DNA of 64,000 bases, from NCBI RefSeq assembly GCF_036924645.1, contig NZ_JAZHRX010000001.1, positions 1,302,001 to 1,366,000 of the forward strand. The letters are read 5' to 3'. Origin of the DNA: Bradyrhizobium sp. AZCC 2176 (lineage in GTDB: Bacteria > Pseudomonadota > Alphaproteobacteria > Rhizobiales > Xanthobacteraceae). The notes below the pieces were generated by a model. It was not told the origin of the DNA. It did no database searches and worked only from the letters and a program-made list of their open reading frames with translations. Within the stretch, counting starts at the first letter, position 1. Each line of letters starts with the position of its first letter. The position numbers and the translations under genes were made by a program. Below are positions 53,474 to 63,905 of this stretch, one piece after another.

Positions 53474-53962
53474 ATGACCGCACCGATCGCCATCATCATG
53501 GGCAGCCAGTCCGACTGGGAGACCATGCGCCATGCCGCCGAAACCCTGACGGCGCTCGGGATCGACTGCGAAAAGCGCATCGTCTCGGCCCACCGGACCC
53601 CGGACAGGCTGTTTGCCTTCGCCAAGGGCGCCAAGGCCGCAGGCTTCAAGGTCATCATCGCCGGCGCCGGTGGGGCGGCCCATCTGCCGGGCATGGCGGC
53701 GGCGCTGACGGAACTGCCGGTATTCGGCGTTCCCGTCGAATCCAAGGCGCTGTCGGGGGTCGATTCGCTGTACTCGATCGTGCAGATGCCGGCCGGCGTT
53801 CCCGTCGGCACGCTGGCGATCGGCAAGGCCGGCGCCATCAACGCCGCGCTGCTTGCAGCGAGCGTGCTCGCGCTGAACGACGCGGCGCTGGCCATGCGAT
53901 TGGCCGCCTGGCGCAAGCAGCAGACCGACACCGTCAAGGAGCGCCCGGAGGGATCGGCGTGA
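53474..53962 (+). CDS. purE: N5-carboxyaminoimidazole ribonucleotide mutase
   Basis: A 162-residue class I PurE that rearranges N5-CAIR to CAIR in purine synthesis. It shows [15 protein letters not shown] at the N-terminus, SAHRTPDRL with the catalytic His, and [13 protein letters not shown]. It overlaps purK by four bases (GTGA). The length is as expected for PurE. No regulatory signal is clearly seen upstream. Confidence 0.96.
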   Translation: MTAPIAIIMGSQSDWETMRHAAETLTALGIDCEKRIVSAHRTPDRLFAFAKGAKAAGFKVIIAGAGGAAHLPGMAAALTELPVFGVPVESKALSGVDSLYSIVQMPAGVPVGTLAIGKAGAINAALLAASVLALNDAALAMRLAAWRKQQTDTVKERPEGSA

Positions 53963-55062
53963 CGGCTTCAGGCATGGTGAAGCTGAAGCCGGGCGACACC
54001 ATCGGAATTCTCGGCGGCGGGCAATTGGGCCGGATGCTGGCCATGGCGGCGGCGCGCCTTGGCCTCCACTGCCAGGTGTTCTCGCCGGACCCGGACTCGC
54101 CCGCCTTCGACGTGGTGCTGAACGCGACCTGCGCCGAATATGCCGATGTCGAGGCGCTCGAATTGTTCGCCAACGATGTCGACGTCATCACCTATGAATT
54201 CGAGAACGTGCCGGCCGCCACCGCCATGGTGCTGGCCGCGCGGCGTCCGGTATTGCCGGCGCAGAAGATCCTGGAGACCACACAGGACCGGCTGATCGAA
54301 AAGGACTTCATCAAGCGGCTGGGCATCGGCACCGCCGACTATGCCGACGTGTCGTCGGTTGAAACCCTGCACGCGGCCATCGAACGCATCGGCCTTCCCG
54401 CCGTGATCAAGACCCGCCGCTTCGGCTATGACGGCAAGGGCCAGGCGATCATCCGCGAGGGCGACGATCCCGCTCAAGTCTGGGAAGACCTCGGCACCAA
54501 ATCCGCGATCCTCGAAGCCTTCGTGCCCTTCGAGCGCGAGATCTCCGTGATCGCCGCGCGCTCGGCGGACGGTCAGGTCGAATGCTACGACGTCACCGAA
54601 AACGAGCACCGCGATCACATCCTGAAATTCTCGCGCGTGCCCGCCGCGATCTCGGATGCGCTGGCCGCAGACGCGCGTGCCGTCGCCGAGAAGATCGCGA
54701 ACGCGCTCGACTATGTCGGCGTGCTCGCAGTCGAATTATTCGTGGTCGCCGGAAACGGCGGACCGCATGTGCTGGTCAACGAGATTGCCCCGCGGGTGCA
54801 TAATTCCGGGCACTGGACGCTGGACGGCGCTTCGATCTCCCAGTTCGAGCAGCACATCCGGGCGATCGCCGGCTGGCCACTCGGCAAGCCGGTTCGTCAC
54901 GGCCAGGTCACCATGACCAACCTGATCGGCGACGATATCCTGAGCTACGAGCAATGGCTGACGGTGCCCGGCGCCACCGTCCACCTGTACGGCAAGGGCG
55001 CGCCGCGTCCGGGCCGCAAGATGGGTCATGTCACCGAAGTGGCCCCGGCCGGCAAGAAATAG
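53959..55062 (+). CDS. purK: 5-(carboxyamino)imidazole ribonucleotide synthase
   Basis: A 367-residue ATP-grasp enzyme that carboxylates AIR with bicarbonate and ATP for the PurE mutase. It shows [17 protein letters not shown] at the start, [12 protein letters not shown] in the ATP-grasp, and [17 protein letters not shown] at the metal site. The start is GTG at 53959, overlapping the purE stop. The product length fits PurK. Confidence 0.96.
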   Translation: MTASGMVKLKPGDTIGILGGGQLGRMLAMAAARLGLHCQVFSPDPDSPAFDVVLNATCAEYADVEALELFANDVDVITYEFENVPAATAMVLAARRPVLPAQKILETTQDRLIEKDFIKRLGIGTADYADVSSVETLHAAIERIGLPAVIKTRRFGYDGKGQAIIREGDDPAQVWEDLGTKSAILEAFVPFEREISVIAARSADGQVECYDVTENEHRDHILKFSRVPAAISDALAADARAVAEKIANALDYVGVLAVELFVVAGNGGPHVLVNEIAPRVHNSGHWTLDGASISQFEQHIRAIAGWPLGKPVRHGQVTMTNLIGDDILSYEQWLTVPGATVHLYGKGAPRPGRKMGHVTEVAPAGKK

Positions 55063-55099
55063 CGCGCGCGCCTCGCTCTCGCCGGGCGCGTTTTTCAGC

Positions 55100-55822
55100 T
55101 CACGCCGTCTTCAAGCCTTCCACGACGCCGGCCGGCTCCTCGCTGAGCCAGCGATAGATCGCGCCGCCAAGCGCACCGCCGATCAGCGGCGCAACCCAGA
55201 ACAGCCAGAGCTGCGCCAGCGCCCAGCCGCCGACGAACAGCGCGGGCCCCGTGCTGCGCGCGGGATTCACCGACGTGTTGGTGACGGGAATGCTGACGAG
55301 ATGGATCATCACCAGCGCCAATCCGATGGCGACCGGCGCAAAGCCCGCAGGCGCCTTGCCGTGGGTCGCCCCCATGATGATGAACACGAACATCGTGGTC
55401 ATCACCACCTCGGTGATGAAGCAGACCATCATGTTGTACTGCCCGGGCGAATGCGCATCGTAGCCGTTGGAGGCAAAACCCTTAGCCAGATCGAAGCCGG
55501 GCGCACCGCTTGCGATCACATAGAGCAGCGCCGCGGCAACGACCGCGCCGATCACCTGTGCGATCACGTAAGGAACGATCTGCTGCGCCGGAAACCGTCC
55601 ACCGGCCGCGAGGCCGATCGTGACGGCGGGGTTGAGATGGCATCCGGAAATGTGGCCGATCGCATAGGCCATGGTGACGACGCTCAGGCCGAACGCCAGG
55701 GACACGCCAACCAGGCCGATACCGACCTGCGGAAAACCGGCGGCGATGACCGCGCTGCCGCATCCCGCAAAAGTGAGCCAAAATGTGCCGATCGCTTCAG
55801 CGGTATATTTTTTGGTATTCAT
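55100..55822 (-). CDS. aqpZ: Aquaporin Z
   Basis: A 240-residue MIP-family channel with six spans and both NPA boxes ([10 protein letters not shown] and [12 protein letters not shown]). The second is preceded by the selectivity-filter residues typical of water-specific AqpZ. The start at 55822 with GGGAGG upstream is preferred to 55837. It lets water cross the inner membrane. It is convergent with purK, 37 bases away. Confidence 0.94.
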   Translation of the reverse strand: MNTKKYTAEAIGTFWLTFAGCGSAVIAAGFPQVGIGLVGVSLAFGLSVVTMAYAIGHISGCHLNPAVTIGLAAGGRFPAQQIVPYVIAQVIGAVVAAALLYVIASGAPGFDLAKGFASNGYDAHSPGQYNMMVCFITEVVMTTMFVFIIMGATHGKAPAGFAPVAIGLALVMIHLVSIPVTNTSVNPARSTGPALFVGGWALAQLWLFWVAPLIGGALGGAIYRWLSEEPAGVVEGLKTA

Positions 55823-56077
55823 ACTCGCCTCCCGCATGTTTTGCGTGATCGGATGCTAGGGAGGGGCCCGTGAGGGGCTCGTTATTTGAGGAAACCGGGA
55901 TCGTACTGGCCTAATCCCGCCGATTTTCGTGGCTTTCCGAAGCCGGAAACCGCCATCGCAGGTGGACATCGGCAGTTTTGTCTGCTACATGCCCGCGCTC
56001 AGGGTTAAGGGCCAGGCCTTTTGCCGGCACTTCGCTTTACCAGAATTCCTATCCGATCAATTGAAAGAGGATGCCGC

Positions 56078-56383
56078 GTGCAGGTTCTCGTCCGCGATAA
56101 CAATGTCGATCAAGCCCTCAAGGCGCTGAAGAAGAAGATGCAGCGCGAGGGTATCTTCCGCGAGATGAAGCTCCGCGGGCACTACGAAAAGCCCTCCGAG
56201 AAGAAGGCCCGTGAAAAGGCCGAAGCCGTGCGCCGCGCGCGCAAGCTGGCCCGCAAGAAGCTGCAGCGCGAAGGCCTGCTGCCGATGAAGCCGAAGCCGG
56301 TGTTCGGCGCCGGTGCCGGTAGCGACCGTGGTGGCGCTGGCGGCCGTGGTGGCCCGGGCGCAGGTCCGCGCGGACCGCGCTGA
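56078..56383 (+). CDS. rpsU: 30S ribosomal protein S21
   Basis: A 101-residue S21 protein: [20 protein letters not shown], then [20 protein letters not shown]. It has the extended basic and Gly/Pro/Arg-rich tail common in Rhizobiales. Plain S21 is about 70 residues. The start is GTG at 56078 with GAGG 8 bases upstream. An intrinsic terminator follows, so the gene is monocistronic. Confidence 0.95.
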   Translation: MQVLVRDNNVDQALKALKKKMQREGIFREMKLRGHYEKPSEKKAREKAEAVRRARKLARKKLQREGLLPMKPKPVFGAGAGSDRGGAGGRGGPGAGPRGPR

Positions 56384-56407
56384 GCGCGTCCTTCAGAGAC
56401 TGAATTG

Positions 56408-56436
56408 AAAACGCGGACCTTGGGTCCGCGTTTTTG
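56408..56436 (+). terminator. Intrinsic terminator of rpsU
   Basis: ACGCGGAC and GTCCGCGT form a perfect 8-bp stem around a 5-base loop and run into T5-G-T4. Confidence 0.9.
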
Positions 56437-56558
56437 TTTTTGCTATCGCTCGATCACTCGCATCTCATTCATCGGCCGTTGCCGCCATTTTGACCGATGC
56501 ATTTTGCGGCCCATCGGGTTACCTATGCTGTATTCGACACGCGAGAGTCTTCCGCTGC

Positions 56559-57203
56559 ATGGCCGTTACGGATTGCAATGCCCTTCGCTGCGCTTCGCGC
56601 TTCGCGGCCGCCTCTGTTGCGCTGCTCGCAACCATTCTTGCCCTTCCCCTCGGCGGCTGTTCGTTCGACCTGGGATCATGGGGATCGGACAAGGAAAAGC
56701 CGCAGGCCGTCGAGCAAAAACCGACCGGCACGATCAGCGGACAAAGCGTCAGCGAAGCTCAGGGCTATGCTACGCGCGGCCAGGCGCTCGCCAAATCCGG
56801 CAAGACCGAAGAAGCGCTCGCGGAATTCGACCGCGCGCTCGCACTCGATCCCTACAATGTGCAGGCCCTGTATGGCCGCGGCCTGATCTATCAGGCCGAC
56901 AAGCGACATGAGCAGGCAATTACGGATTTCACCGCAGCCAATGGCCTGACCCCGCAACGGATCGAGCCGCTCTTGGCGCGTGCAACCAGCTACCTCGCCA
57001 TCGACAAGGCCAAGGAAGCCGCTTCCGATCTCGACGAGGCGGTGCAGGCCGATCCCAACAGTGCGCAAGCCTGGTCAGCCCGCGGCGCCACCTATGAACG
57101 CCTCGGCGACAAGGCCAAGGCGTTCACATCCTACGGCCGCGCGCTCGCGCTCCGCCCCAAGGACGAAACCGCGCGAAGCGGCCTCGTGCGCACCGGCAGC
57201 TAG
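56559..57203 (+). CDS. TPR lipoprotein
   Basis: A 214-residue exported protein with a lipobox (LALPLGGC, lipidated Cys at about residue 34). After the linker, it has four TPR repeats (ATRGQALAKSGKTEEALAEF; ALYGRGLIYQADKRHEQAIT; LLARATSYLAIDKAKEAASD; AWSARGATYERLGDKAKAFT). It should be attached to the membrane facing the periplasm. The open frame extends to 56490; the ATG at 56559 starts a normal signal peptide. Assembly-factor or scaffold roles are plausible. Confidence 0.88.
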   Translation: MAVTDCNALRCASRFAAASVALLATILALPLGGCSFDLGSWGSDKEKPQAVEQKPTGTISGQSVSEAQGYATRGQALAKSGKTEEALAEFDRALALDPYNVQALYGRGLIYQADKRHEQAITDFTAANGLTPQRIEPLLARATSYLAIDKAKEAASDLDEAVQADPNSAQAWSARGATYERLGDKAKAFTSYGRALALRPKDETARSGLVRTGS

Positions 57204-57325
57204 ACCTTCGGGTTTTGATTGAAGCGGATACTGACTGCAGCTTTGCCTGGCGCGCTTTCCTTGTGCCAAGCAGACGCCCCCGGATTCAGGGTCCAAGGGC
57301 TCGCCCTGCTCGAAGAGCCATAGAT

Positions 57326-58438
57326 TTATTTCGGCAGCACCGCGTGGAAGAGCGACTTGGCGGTCGACAGCGCGTCCTCGGCAGCCGCCGTGGCGCGCTC
57401 GCGCACGGATGGTTCCGCAACTTCGGCACGCAGATCAAGCGGGCGCGAGACCGGAATTTCGGCGGGCGGGGTCGGCCGGTTCGGGTCGACCGCCTCGGCA
57501 TAAGGCGGGCGCGCTTGCGACGGAGCATGACCGGACGAACCCTGACCGGACGAAGCCTGACCGAAGGGTTCGCCGGCAGGCGAACCCGAGACCATGATCG
57601 GCGGCGGCAGCGGACGAAGCGCGGGCGCAGCGGCGATTGCAGGAGCATTCGCGACCACGGGAGCATTCGCGACCACGGGAGCATTCGCAACCTTGGGCGC
57701 GTCGGGGACGCGGGCCGTCTCGGGGGCGCGTGGAGAGGTTTCGCCGTTGGCACGCAGGCGCTCGATCGCGGCGCGTGCCAGATCGTTGGCATCGCGGCGT
57801 TCATCTGGCGCAGCCGCAGCCTCGACCGGGGCGGCCGGTGCAGCCGCCACAACCGGAGCCGCCGAGGAATTCACCGGCTGCACAGGCGACGGCAGTATCA
57901 CCCTGATCTTTTCCTTTTCGCGCGATACCGCTGCGTGGCGCCGCTGGTCGGCGGGCTCGGCCGGGCTTTCGGCCGCTTTCACATCGGACTTGGTATCGAC
58001 GGACTTGGTATCAGGGGACTTGGCATCAGGGGACTTGGCATCAGGGGACTTGGCATCGACGGACTTGGTATCGGGTTTGGCGTCAGCTTTTGCTTCGGCT
58101 TTTGCGTCGGTCTTTTCCTGGGCCTTTTCAGCCACCGCCGGCCGTTCGGCAGCGGTCTTCTCCATGATGGCTTTCTCGGAGATTCCCCTCGCCTTGACGC
58201 CGGCCGCCGGAAGATTGCTGACACTGGCCGTGGTATCGGCCGACTTGGATTCGGACTTGGCGTCGGATTTGGCTTCCGCCTTGCCGTCCCCCTTGGGATT
58301 GGCAGTCGACGCCGCAGCGGCAGGAGCGTCCGCGCTGGGCTTGGTCACGATGTAGTGGTTGACGATGTATGCCCCGATGACGGTCGCAGCCACCGAGGGA
58401 AAGATGTCTACGGCGAATTTCTTCAGGTAATTCAGCAT
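57326..58438 (-). CDS. Single-span, Ala/Lys/Pro-rich repeat protein
   Basis: A 370-residue protein with one N-terminal membrane span (FPSVAATVIGAYIVNHYIV). A long low-complexity Ala/Lys/Ser/Asp/Pro region follows, with two tandem repeats (KSPDA pentapeptides; VVANAP hexapeptides), and ends in a short amphipathic helix. The start at 58438 has GGGAG 9 bases upstream, better than 58486. The charged repeat tail would reach into the periplasm. The function is unknown; a structural or cell-wall role is possible. Confidence 0.75.
   Translation of the reverse strand: MLNYLKKFAVDIFPSVAATVIGAYIVNHYIVTKPSADAPAAAASTANPKGDGKAEAKSDAKSESKSADTTASVSNLPAAGVKARGISEKAIMEKTAAERPAVAEKAQEKTDAKAEAKADAKPDTKSVDAKSPDAKSPDAKSPDTKSVDTKSDVKAAESPAEPADQRRHAAVSREKEKIRVILPSPVQPVNSSAAPVVAAAPAAPVEAAAAPDERRDANDLARAAIERLRANGETSPRAPETARVPDAPKVANAPVVANAPVVANAPAIAAAPALRPLPPPIMVSGSPAGEPFGQASSGQGSSGHAPSQARPPYAEAVDPNRPTPPAEIPVSRPLDLRAEVAEPSVRERATAAAEDALSTAKSLFHAVLPK
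57643..57696 (-). repeat. 18-bp tandem repeat in coding DNA
   Basis: GAGCATTCGCGACCACGG is present twice in full and a third time with two changes, encoding VVANAP units on the minus strand. Confidence 0.85.
57986..58075 (-). repeat. 15-bp tandem repeat in coding DNA
   Basis: Six copies of a GGACTTGGCATCAGG-like unit lie in tandem, with T/C and AGG/GAC variants, encoding (K-S-P/V-D-A/T) pentapeptides on the minus strand. Confidence 0.88.
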
Positions 58439-58650
58439 TCCGGCCACTCCCCGCGGTCCTTCAATTGCCGGAACTTTGAGGCACATTAAGGGATCAACTG
58501 CGACGGATCGGTGGCAATTCAGCAGTTCCCGTGCAGGCCGAGGCGATGCCGGCCTGGATCGGGCGGAAAATCCAGGTTTCGTTTCCGGGAAGTTAATGCA
58601 AGCTCCCCGCCGCCCTGCGCCCCCGGGGCCCTGGCCCCGAGGACGGACAG

Positions 58651-58935
58651 TCAGGGCTTCAGTTCGACTTCCAGGAACACGATCTCACTCGTCGTCTCGT
58701 TGAGCACGTCATGCTGGACGCCGGCTTTCCGGAAATAGGATTTGCCGGCCCCGAGCTGCGCCTTGGTGCGTTCGCCGTTCGGCGCGACGATGGTCATCTC
58801 GCCCGAGGTCACCGGCACGATCACGTAATCCATCTCGTGGGTATGATGGCCGGTAGCGCTGCCCGGCGCCAGCCGCCACTCGGTGACGCGGACTTCCGAT
58901 GTATCGACCTGAACGTCGGATTTGGCGGCAAGCAT
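58651..58935 (-). CDS. Cupin domain protein
   Basis: A 94-residue single-domain cupin with the metal motif GHHTHEMDYVIVPVTSGEM (GxxHxHxxxxxxxxxxG-like, residues 29-47), then GKSYFRKAGVQHDVLNE carrying the second-motif His. The fold binds a metal and a small organic ligand. The function is not known. The gene lies 15 bases from the antiporter gene on the same strand, so the two may be cotranscribed. Confidence 0.85.
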   Translation of the reverse strand: MLAAKSDVQVDTSEVRVTEWRLAPGSATGHHTHEMDYVIVPVTSGEMTIVAPNGERTKAQLGAGKSYFRKAGVQHDVLNETTSEIVFLEVELKP

Positions 58936-58950
58936 CTCATTCTTCTCCGA

Positions 58951-60048
58951 TTACGGCACGAACACCATAAACACGAACACGGCAAACACCACCATGTGCA
59001 CCAGCCCGAACAGGATGTTGGTGCGCCCGGTGCCGAAGGTGAGCATGCTCAGGACGAACGTGAGCAGCAGCAGTACCATGCCCTGACCGTTGAGCCCGAG
59101 CACGAGTTCCTTGTCGAGCGCATAGGTCGCCACGCCGACCGCGGGAATAGTCAACCCGATGGTTGCCAGCGACGATCCGAGCGCGAGATTGATGCTCTTC
59201 TGCAGATCGTTGTTGCGCGCGGCTGCAATGGCGGTGACCCCCTCCGGGAGCAGGATGAGGAGCGCGACCAGCACGCCCGCGAACGCCGGTGGGGCGCCGA
59301 TCATCGCGGTTACGACATCGACCACCAGCGAAAATTTCTTCGCCAGAAGCACCACGGCAAGCAGGGAGATAAGCAGCAGCGCGACGCTGAGCGCCAGCAT
59401 CCGGTTCGACAGGGATGAGGCTTCGGTGGCAGCGCCGGCCCCTCCCTTGATGAAATAATCACTATGCCGGATCGTCTGGGTATAAAGGAACACGCCGTAG
59501 AGCATGAGCGTGACCAGGTCCACAAAGCCAAGCTGCGCCGCCGAATAGATCGGCCCCGGCGCCGTCAGCGTATAATTGGGCATGATCAGCGTAATGGTCG
59601 CCAGCACGAACAGCACGCTGAGATAAAGGTTGGCGCCGGAAACCTGGAAATCCTGCTCGCGGTAGCGCAAGCCCCCGATGAAGATACACAGGCCGACGAG
59701 GCCATTGCACACGATCATCACCACCGCAAACACGGTGTCGCGCGCTAGCGCAGGCTGCGGCTTTTCGCCGAGCATGATGGTGGCGATCAGCGCGACCTCG
59801 ATGATGGTGACCGCAAGCGTCAGCAGCAGCGTGCCGTAGGGCTCGCCGATCCGCTCGGCAATCACCTCGGCATGATGCACGGCTGCGAACACGGTGCCGA
59901 ACAGGATCGCCAGCAGCGTGGCCGCGAACAAAAACCCGCCAACTGACGGCGTAAAGGTGAGCCCAAGGCCGGTGGCCGCAGCAAACAGCAGCATCGCCAG
60001 CGCCGGGAATATCCAGGCCGATTTCGGCATTGGTCCGTGTGCGCTCAT
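58951..60048 (-). CDS. Calcium:proton antiporter (CaCA family, ChaA type)
   Basis: A 365-residue inner-membrane antiporter with about eleven spans and both alpha repeats: AVHHAEVIAERIGEPYGTLL (near 57-76) and ALLILLPEGVTAIAAARNNDL (near 250-270), with acidic residues for Ca2+ binding. It exports Ca2+ (or Na+/K+) against protons. The start at 60048 has GGGAG 9 bases upstream. It is followed by the cupin gene. Confidence 0.92.
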   Translation of the reverse strand: MSAHGPMPKSAWIFPALAMLLFAAATGLGLTFTPSVGGFLFAATLLAILFGTVFAAVHHAEVIAERIGEPYGTLLLTLAVTIIEVALIATIMLGEKPQPALARDTVFAVVMIVCNGLVGLCIFIGGLRYREQDFQVSGANLYLSVLFVLATITLIMPNYTLTAPGPIYSAAQLGFVDLVTLMLYGVFLYTQTIRHSDYFIKGGAGAATEASSLSNRMLALSVALLLISLLAVVLLAKKFSLVVDVVTAMIGAPPAFAGVLVALLILLPEGVTAIAAARNNDLQKSINLALGSSLATIGLTIPAVGVATYALDKELVLGLNGQGMVLLLLTFVLSMLTFGTGRTNILFGLVHMVVFAVFVFMVFVP

Positions 60049-60102
60049 GCGGTCAACTCCCCAGCGGGTCGTGGACACAAGATGCGTCCATGAGGGCAAC
60101 CA

Positions 60103-60909
60103 TCACCCCTTTGCAAGGTTGATGAAATTTCGCGCGATTTCAATCGCGCCGAAATTGTCCAGATCGTTATGACCGCCCCGGGCAAGACGGACAAACCGTT
60201 TCGGCTCGTTCGCCAGCGCAAACAACCGTTCCCCGAACCTAACCGGTATCGTTGGATCGAGCGCGCCATGCATCACGAGCAGCGGGACCTTGACCCTCGC
60301 GATCTGCGCGTCGGAGCGGAATTGATCCCGCATCAATAGACGCACCGGCGCGAACCAGAACGCCGATGCGGCGATATCGGTGATCGACGTATAGGGAGCT
60401 TCCAGGATCAGCCTCCCGATCCGCTGCTCCGCTGCAAGCGCCACCGCAACGCCGGTGCCGAGCGAAAAGCCCCAGAAGACAATGTCGTCCACGCGATAGC
60501 GTGCGGTCGTGAAGGCATAGGCCGCCGCGGCGTCCTGCAACAATCCGTACTCGCTCGGCTGCCCGGTGGAGCCCGCATAGCCGCGATAGGACAATGCGAT
60601 GACCCCGGTCCCGTCGGCGATGATGCTGCGAAAGCGACCGAAGAAGCCGGCGAGATAATCGCCATTGCCATGGAAATAGAGCACTACCGGACGGCCTTTC
60701 CTGGCCGGAACGTGCCAGACGATGACCTTTTCGCCGTCAGCCGTGGTCAGGATATGTTCTTCGGCTTCCGGAAAGCCCGCCGCCGGCGGCGCCGTGCGCG
60801 CATTCGTCGGGGCCGGAAACAGAACGGCGCGCTGCGCGAAGAACAGTGCGAGCAGTGCGCAGACATAACCAGCTGAAACGACGATCAGCAGCCATTTCAG
60901 ACCTGTCAT
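60103..60909 (-). CDS. Alpha/beta hydrolase with N-terminal anchor
   Basis: A 268-residue protein with an N-terminal hydrophobic helix (WLLIVVSAGYVCALLALFFA) and an alpha/beta-hydrolase fold. The oxyanion hole lies in YFHGNGDY. The nucleophile is Ser in GFSLGTG, with the acid in HGALDPTIP and His in RGGHNDLDNF. It is like the BEM46 and YfhR families of membrane-bound hydrolases. The start lies 18 bases from the pntB stop, so it may be a distal member of the pnt operon. Confidence 0.9.
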   Translation of the reverse strand: MTGLKWLLIVVSAGYVCALLALFFAQRAVLFPAPTNARTAPPAAGFPEAEEHILTTADGEKVIVWHVPARKGRPVVLYFHGNGDYLAGFFGRFRSIIADGTGVIALSYRGYAGSTGQPSEYGLLQDAAAAYAFTTARYRVDDIVFWGFSLGTGVAVALAAEQRIGRLILEAPYTSITDIAASAFWFAPVRLLMRDQFRSDAQIARVKVPLLVMHGALDPTIPVRFGERLFALANEPKRFVRLARGGHNDLDNFGAIEIARNFINLAKG

Positions 60910-60927
60910 GGATTCCTGCGTCGTGGA

Positions 60928-62325
60928 TTACATCCCCTTGACGATGTTCTCGGTGACCTTCTTGGCGTCGCCGAGCAGCATCATGGTGTTGTCGCGATAG
61001 AACAGCGGATTGTCGATGCCGGCATAGCCCGAGGCCAGCGAGCGCTTGATGAACATCACGGTGCCGGCCTTCCAGACCTGCAGCACCGGCATGCCGTAGA
61101 TCGGCGAGGTCTTGTCTTCTTCCGCGGCCGGGTTGGTCACGTCGTTGGCGCCGATCACAAACGCAATGTCGGCCTGCGCGAATTCGGAGTTGATGTCCTC
61201 GAGCTCGAAAACTTCGTCATAGGGCACGTTGGCTTCCGCCAGCAGCACGTTCATGTGGCCGGGCATGCGTCCCGCGACCGGGTGAATCGCATACTTCACC
61301 TCGACGCCTTCCTTTTTCAAGATGTCGCCCATTTCACGCAGCGCGTGCTGGGCCTGCGCCACCGCCATGCCGTAGCCGGGCACGATGATGACCTTGGAGG
61401 CGTTCTTCATGATGAAGGCGGCGTCGTCGGCCGAGCCGAGTTTTGCCGGCTTCTGTTCGCCGCTGCCGCCGCCTGTGGCCGCCGTCTCGCCGCCGAAGCC
61501 GCCGAGGATGACCGAGATGAACGAGCGGTTCATCGCGTGGCACATGATGTAGGACAGGATCGCGCCCGACGAGCCGACCAGCGCGCCGGTGATGATCAGC
61601 GCGGAGTTGCCGAGCGTGAAGCCGATGCCGGCCGCAGCCCACCCGGAATAGGAGTTCAGCATCGAGATCACGACCGGCATGTCGGCGCCGCCGATCGGGA
61701 TGATCATGAGCACGCCGAGCACCAGCGCGATGATCGTGATCAGCCAGAAGTCGAGCGCGCTGCCGGACCGGACCAGACCGAAAATGAAGAACACCAGCGC
61801 AAGCGCGAGCGCGATGTTGATGATGTGGCGGCCGGGCAGGATGATCGGCGCGCCGCTCATGCGCGCGGAAAGCTTCAAGAACGCGATCACCGAACCGGTG
61901 AAGGTCAACGCACCGATGGCGACGCCGAGCGACATCTCGACCAGGCTGGAAGCGTGAATGGCGCCGGGCTTGCCGATGTCGAAGGCTTCGGGCGCGTAGA
62001 ACGCGCCGGCGGCGACCAGCACCGCGGCCATGCCGACAAGCGAGTGGAACGCCGCGACCAGTTCCGGCATCGACGTCATCGGCACGCGCCGCGCGATGAC
62101 AGCCCCGACGCCGCCGCCGATGGCGATACCGAGGACGACCAGCACCCAGGCAACACCGTCCGCCGGCGGATGGCTCGCCAGCGTGGTGGCGACCGCGATC
62201 GCCATGCCGATCATGCCGAACAGATTACCCTGGCGTGACGATGCCGGGCTCGACAGTCCGCGCAGCGACAGGATGAACAGCACACCCGCCACGAGATACA
62301 GAACTGCTGCCAGATTGGCGTTCAT
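60928..62325 (-). CDS. pntB: NAD(P) transhydrogenase beta subunit
   Basis: A 465-residue subunit with a nine-span membrane domain, then the NADP(H)-binding domain III (VIIVPGYGMAVAQAQHAL; VLLAEANVPYDEVFELEDIN; ANDVTNPAAEEDKTSP; MFIKRSLASGYAG). The transhydrogenase uses the proton gradient to reduce NADP+ with NADH at the inner membrane. The stop is 18 bases before the hydrolase gene. pntAB lies 59 bases upstream. Confidence 0.97.
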   Translation of the reverse strand: MNANLAAVLYLVAGVLFILSLRGLSSPASSRQGNLFGMIGMAIAVATTLASHPPADGVAWVLVVLGIAIGGGVGAVIARRVPMTSMPELVAAFHSLVGMAAVLVAAGAFYAPEAFDIGKPGAIHASSLVEMSLGVAIGALTFTGSVIAFLKLSARMSGAPIILPGRHIINIALALALVFFIFGLVRSGSALDFWLITIIALVLGVLMIIPIGGADMPVVISMLNSYSGWAAAGIGFTLGNSALIITGALVGSSGAILSYIMCHAMNRSFISVILGGFGGETAATGGGSGEQKPAKLGSADDAAFIMKNASKVIIVPGYGMAVAQAQHALREMGDILKKEGVEVKYAIHPVAGRMPGHMNVLLAEANVPYDEVFELEDINSEFAQADIAFVIGANDVTNPAAEEDKTSPIYGMPVLQVWKAGTVMFIKRSLASGYAGIDNPLFYRDNTMMLLGDAKKVTENIVKGM

Positions 62326-62384
62326 CTCAGGTCCCCATTGTCTTCGTCACCGCGAGGTGCACGCCGAAATTTTACGCCGAAATT

Positions 62385-62702
62385 CTACTTGGCCTTTTTC
62401 TTGTACATCGCCAGCATGCGCTGGGTGACAAGGAAGCCGCCGAAAATGTTCACGCAGGCGAAGATCAGCGCGATAAAGCCGAAGCCCCGCGCCCAGCCCG
62501 AACCGCTCGAGATCATGCCGACGCCGACCGCGAGCAGCGCGCCGACCACGATCACCGAGGAGATCGCGTTGGTCACCGACATCAGCGGCGTATGCAGCGC
62601 AGGGGTCACCGACCACACCACGAAGTAGCCGACGAAGACGGCGAGAACGAAAATCGACAGCCGGAATACGAAGGGATCGACGGCTTGGGCGATGTGCTCC
62701 AT
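62385..62702 (-). CDS. pntAB: NAD(P) transhydrogenase alpha-2 subunit
   Basis: A 105-residue membrane subunit with three spans ([52 protein letters not shown]). It corresponds to the C-terminal part of a fused PntA. The presence of a split pntAA/pntAB is typical of alphaproteobacteria. It lies between pntAA and pntB, with 11 bases to pntAA. Confidence 0.95.
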   Translation of the reverse strand: MEHIAQAVDPFVFRLSIFVLAVFVGYFVVWSVTPALHTPLMSVTNAISSVIVVGALLAVGVGMISSGSGWARGFGFIALIFACVNIFGGFLVTQRMLAMYKKKAK

Positions 62703-62713
62703 GACTTCTCTCC

Positions 62714-63841
62714 TTAGGCTTTCGGCTGGAAGTTCGGATGGACGACGGCGCCGTCTTTCGTCAGCGCGGTGGCTTTCACCAGTTCGTCATCCCAATCGAC
62801 CGCGAGCGCCTTGTTCGCCTTGTCCACCATGGTCTCGACGAACGAGAACAGGTTGCGGGCATAGAGGCTGGAGGCCGATTGCGCGACGCGGCCGGCCACG
62901 TTCGTATAGCCGACGATCTTGATGCCATCGATATCGACGACTTCGCCGGCCTTGGCGCCCTCGACATTGCCGCCGCGCTCGACGGCGAGATCCACCAGCA
63001 CCGAACCCGGCTTCATCGATTTCACCATCTCGGCGCTGACGAGCTTCGGCGCCGGCCGGCCCGGGATCAGGGCCGTGGTGATGACGATGTCCTGCTTCTT
63101 GACGTGCTCGGCGGTGAGGGCCGCCTGCTTGGCCTGATACTCTTTCGACATTTCCTTGGCATAACCGCCGGCGGTCTGGGCGTTCTTGAATTCCTCGTCC
63201 TCGACCGCGAGGAATTTTGCACCGAGCGATTCGACCTGCTCTTTCGTGGCCGGGCGCACGTCGGTGGCGGTGACCACGGCCCCTAGCCGGCGCGCGGTCG
63301 CGATCGCCTGCAGGCCAGCGACGCCGACGCCCATCACGAACACTTTCGCGGCCGGAATAGTGCCGGCCGCGGTCATCATCATCGGGAACGCGCGGCCGAA
63401 CGATTCGGCGGCCTCGATCACCGCGCGGTAGCCGGCGAGGTTTGCCTGTGAGGACAGCACGTCCATCACCTGCGCGCGCGTAATGCGCGGCATCAATTCC
63501 ATCGCAAATGCCGAGACACCGGCATCCGCGATCGTCTTCAGCGCCGCTTCATTGCCGTAAGGATCCATGATCGCGATGACCAGCGCACCGCGCTTGTACT
63601 GCGCAAGCTCGCTCGCTTCAGGCCGCTTCACCTTGATGATGATGTCGGCGTCCTTCAGCGCGTCCGCGCTGACCGTGGCGCCGACGGCGGTGAATTCGGA
63701 ATCCGGCAGGCCCGACTTGATGCCTGCACCCGGCTCGATCGCGACTTCGGCGCCGATCGCCTTGAATTTCTTCACAGTGTCCGGGGACGCGGCAACCCGC
63801 GGCTCGGACGGATCGATTTCCTTGGCAACGGCAATCTTCAT
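62714..63841 (-). CDS. pntAA: NAD(P) transhydrogenase alpha-1 subunit
   Basis: A 375-residue cytoplasmic NAD(H)-binding domain with [20 protein letters not shown] at the start, the nucleotide loop [20 protein letters not shown] and [18 protein letters not shown]. The start at 63841 has GGGAGG upstream and matches the usual MKIAV start; an upstream ATG at 63877 is less likely. With the membrane subunits it drives NADPH production. Confidence 0.96.
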   Translation of the reverse strand: MKIAVAKEIDPSEPRVAASPDTVKKFKAIGAEVAIEPGAGIKSGLPDSEFTAVGATVSADALKDADIIIKVKRPEASELAQYKRGALVIAIMDPYGNEAALKTIADAGVSAFAMELMPRITRAQVMDVLSSQANLAGYRAVIEAAESFGRAFPMMMTAAGTIPAAKVFVMGVGVAGLQAIATARRLGAVVTATDVRPATKEQVESLGAKFLAVEDEEFKNAQTAGGYAKEMSKEYQAKQAALTAEHVKKQDIVITTALIPGRPAPKLVSAEMVKSMKPGSVLVDLAVERGGNVEGAKAGEVVDIDGIKIVGYTNVAGRVAQSASSLYARNLFSFVETMVDKANKALAVDWDDELVKATALTKDGAVVHPNFQPKA

Positions 63842-63905
63842 GAGGCCTCCCGGCGCGGCAGGCGCGCGCGCAAGCAAACTAGCGTCTTTTTCGCTTAGTT
63901 GGATA

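Noticed and set aside
57986..58075. Tandem repeat as a CRISPR array
   Set aside because: Units are 15 bp without spacers and lie in frame in a coding region.
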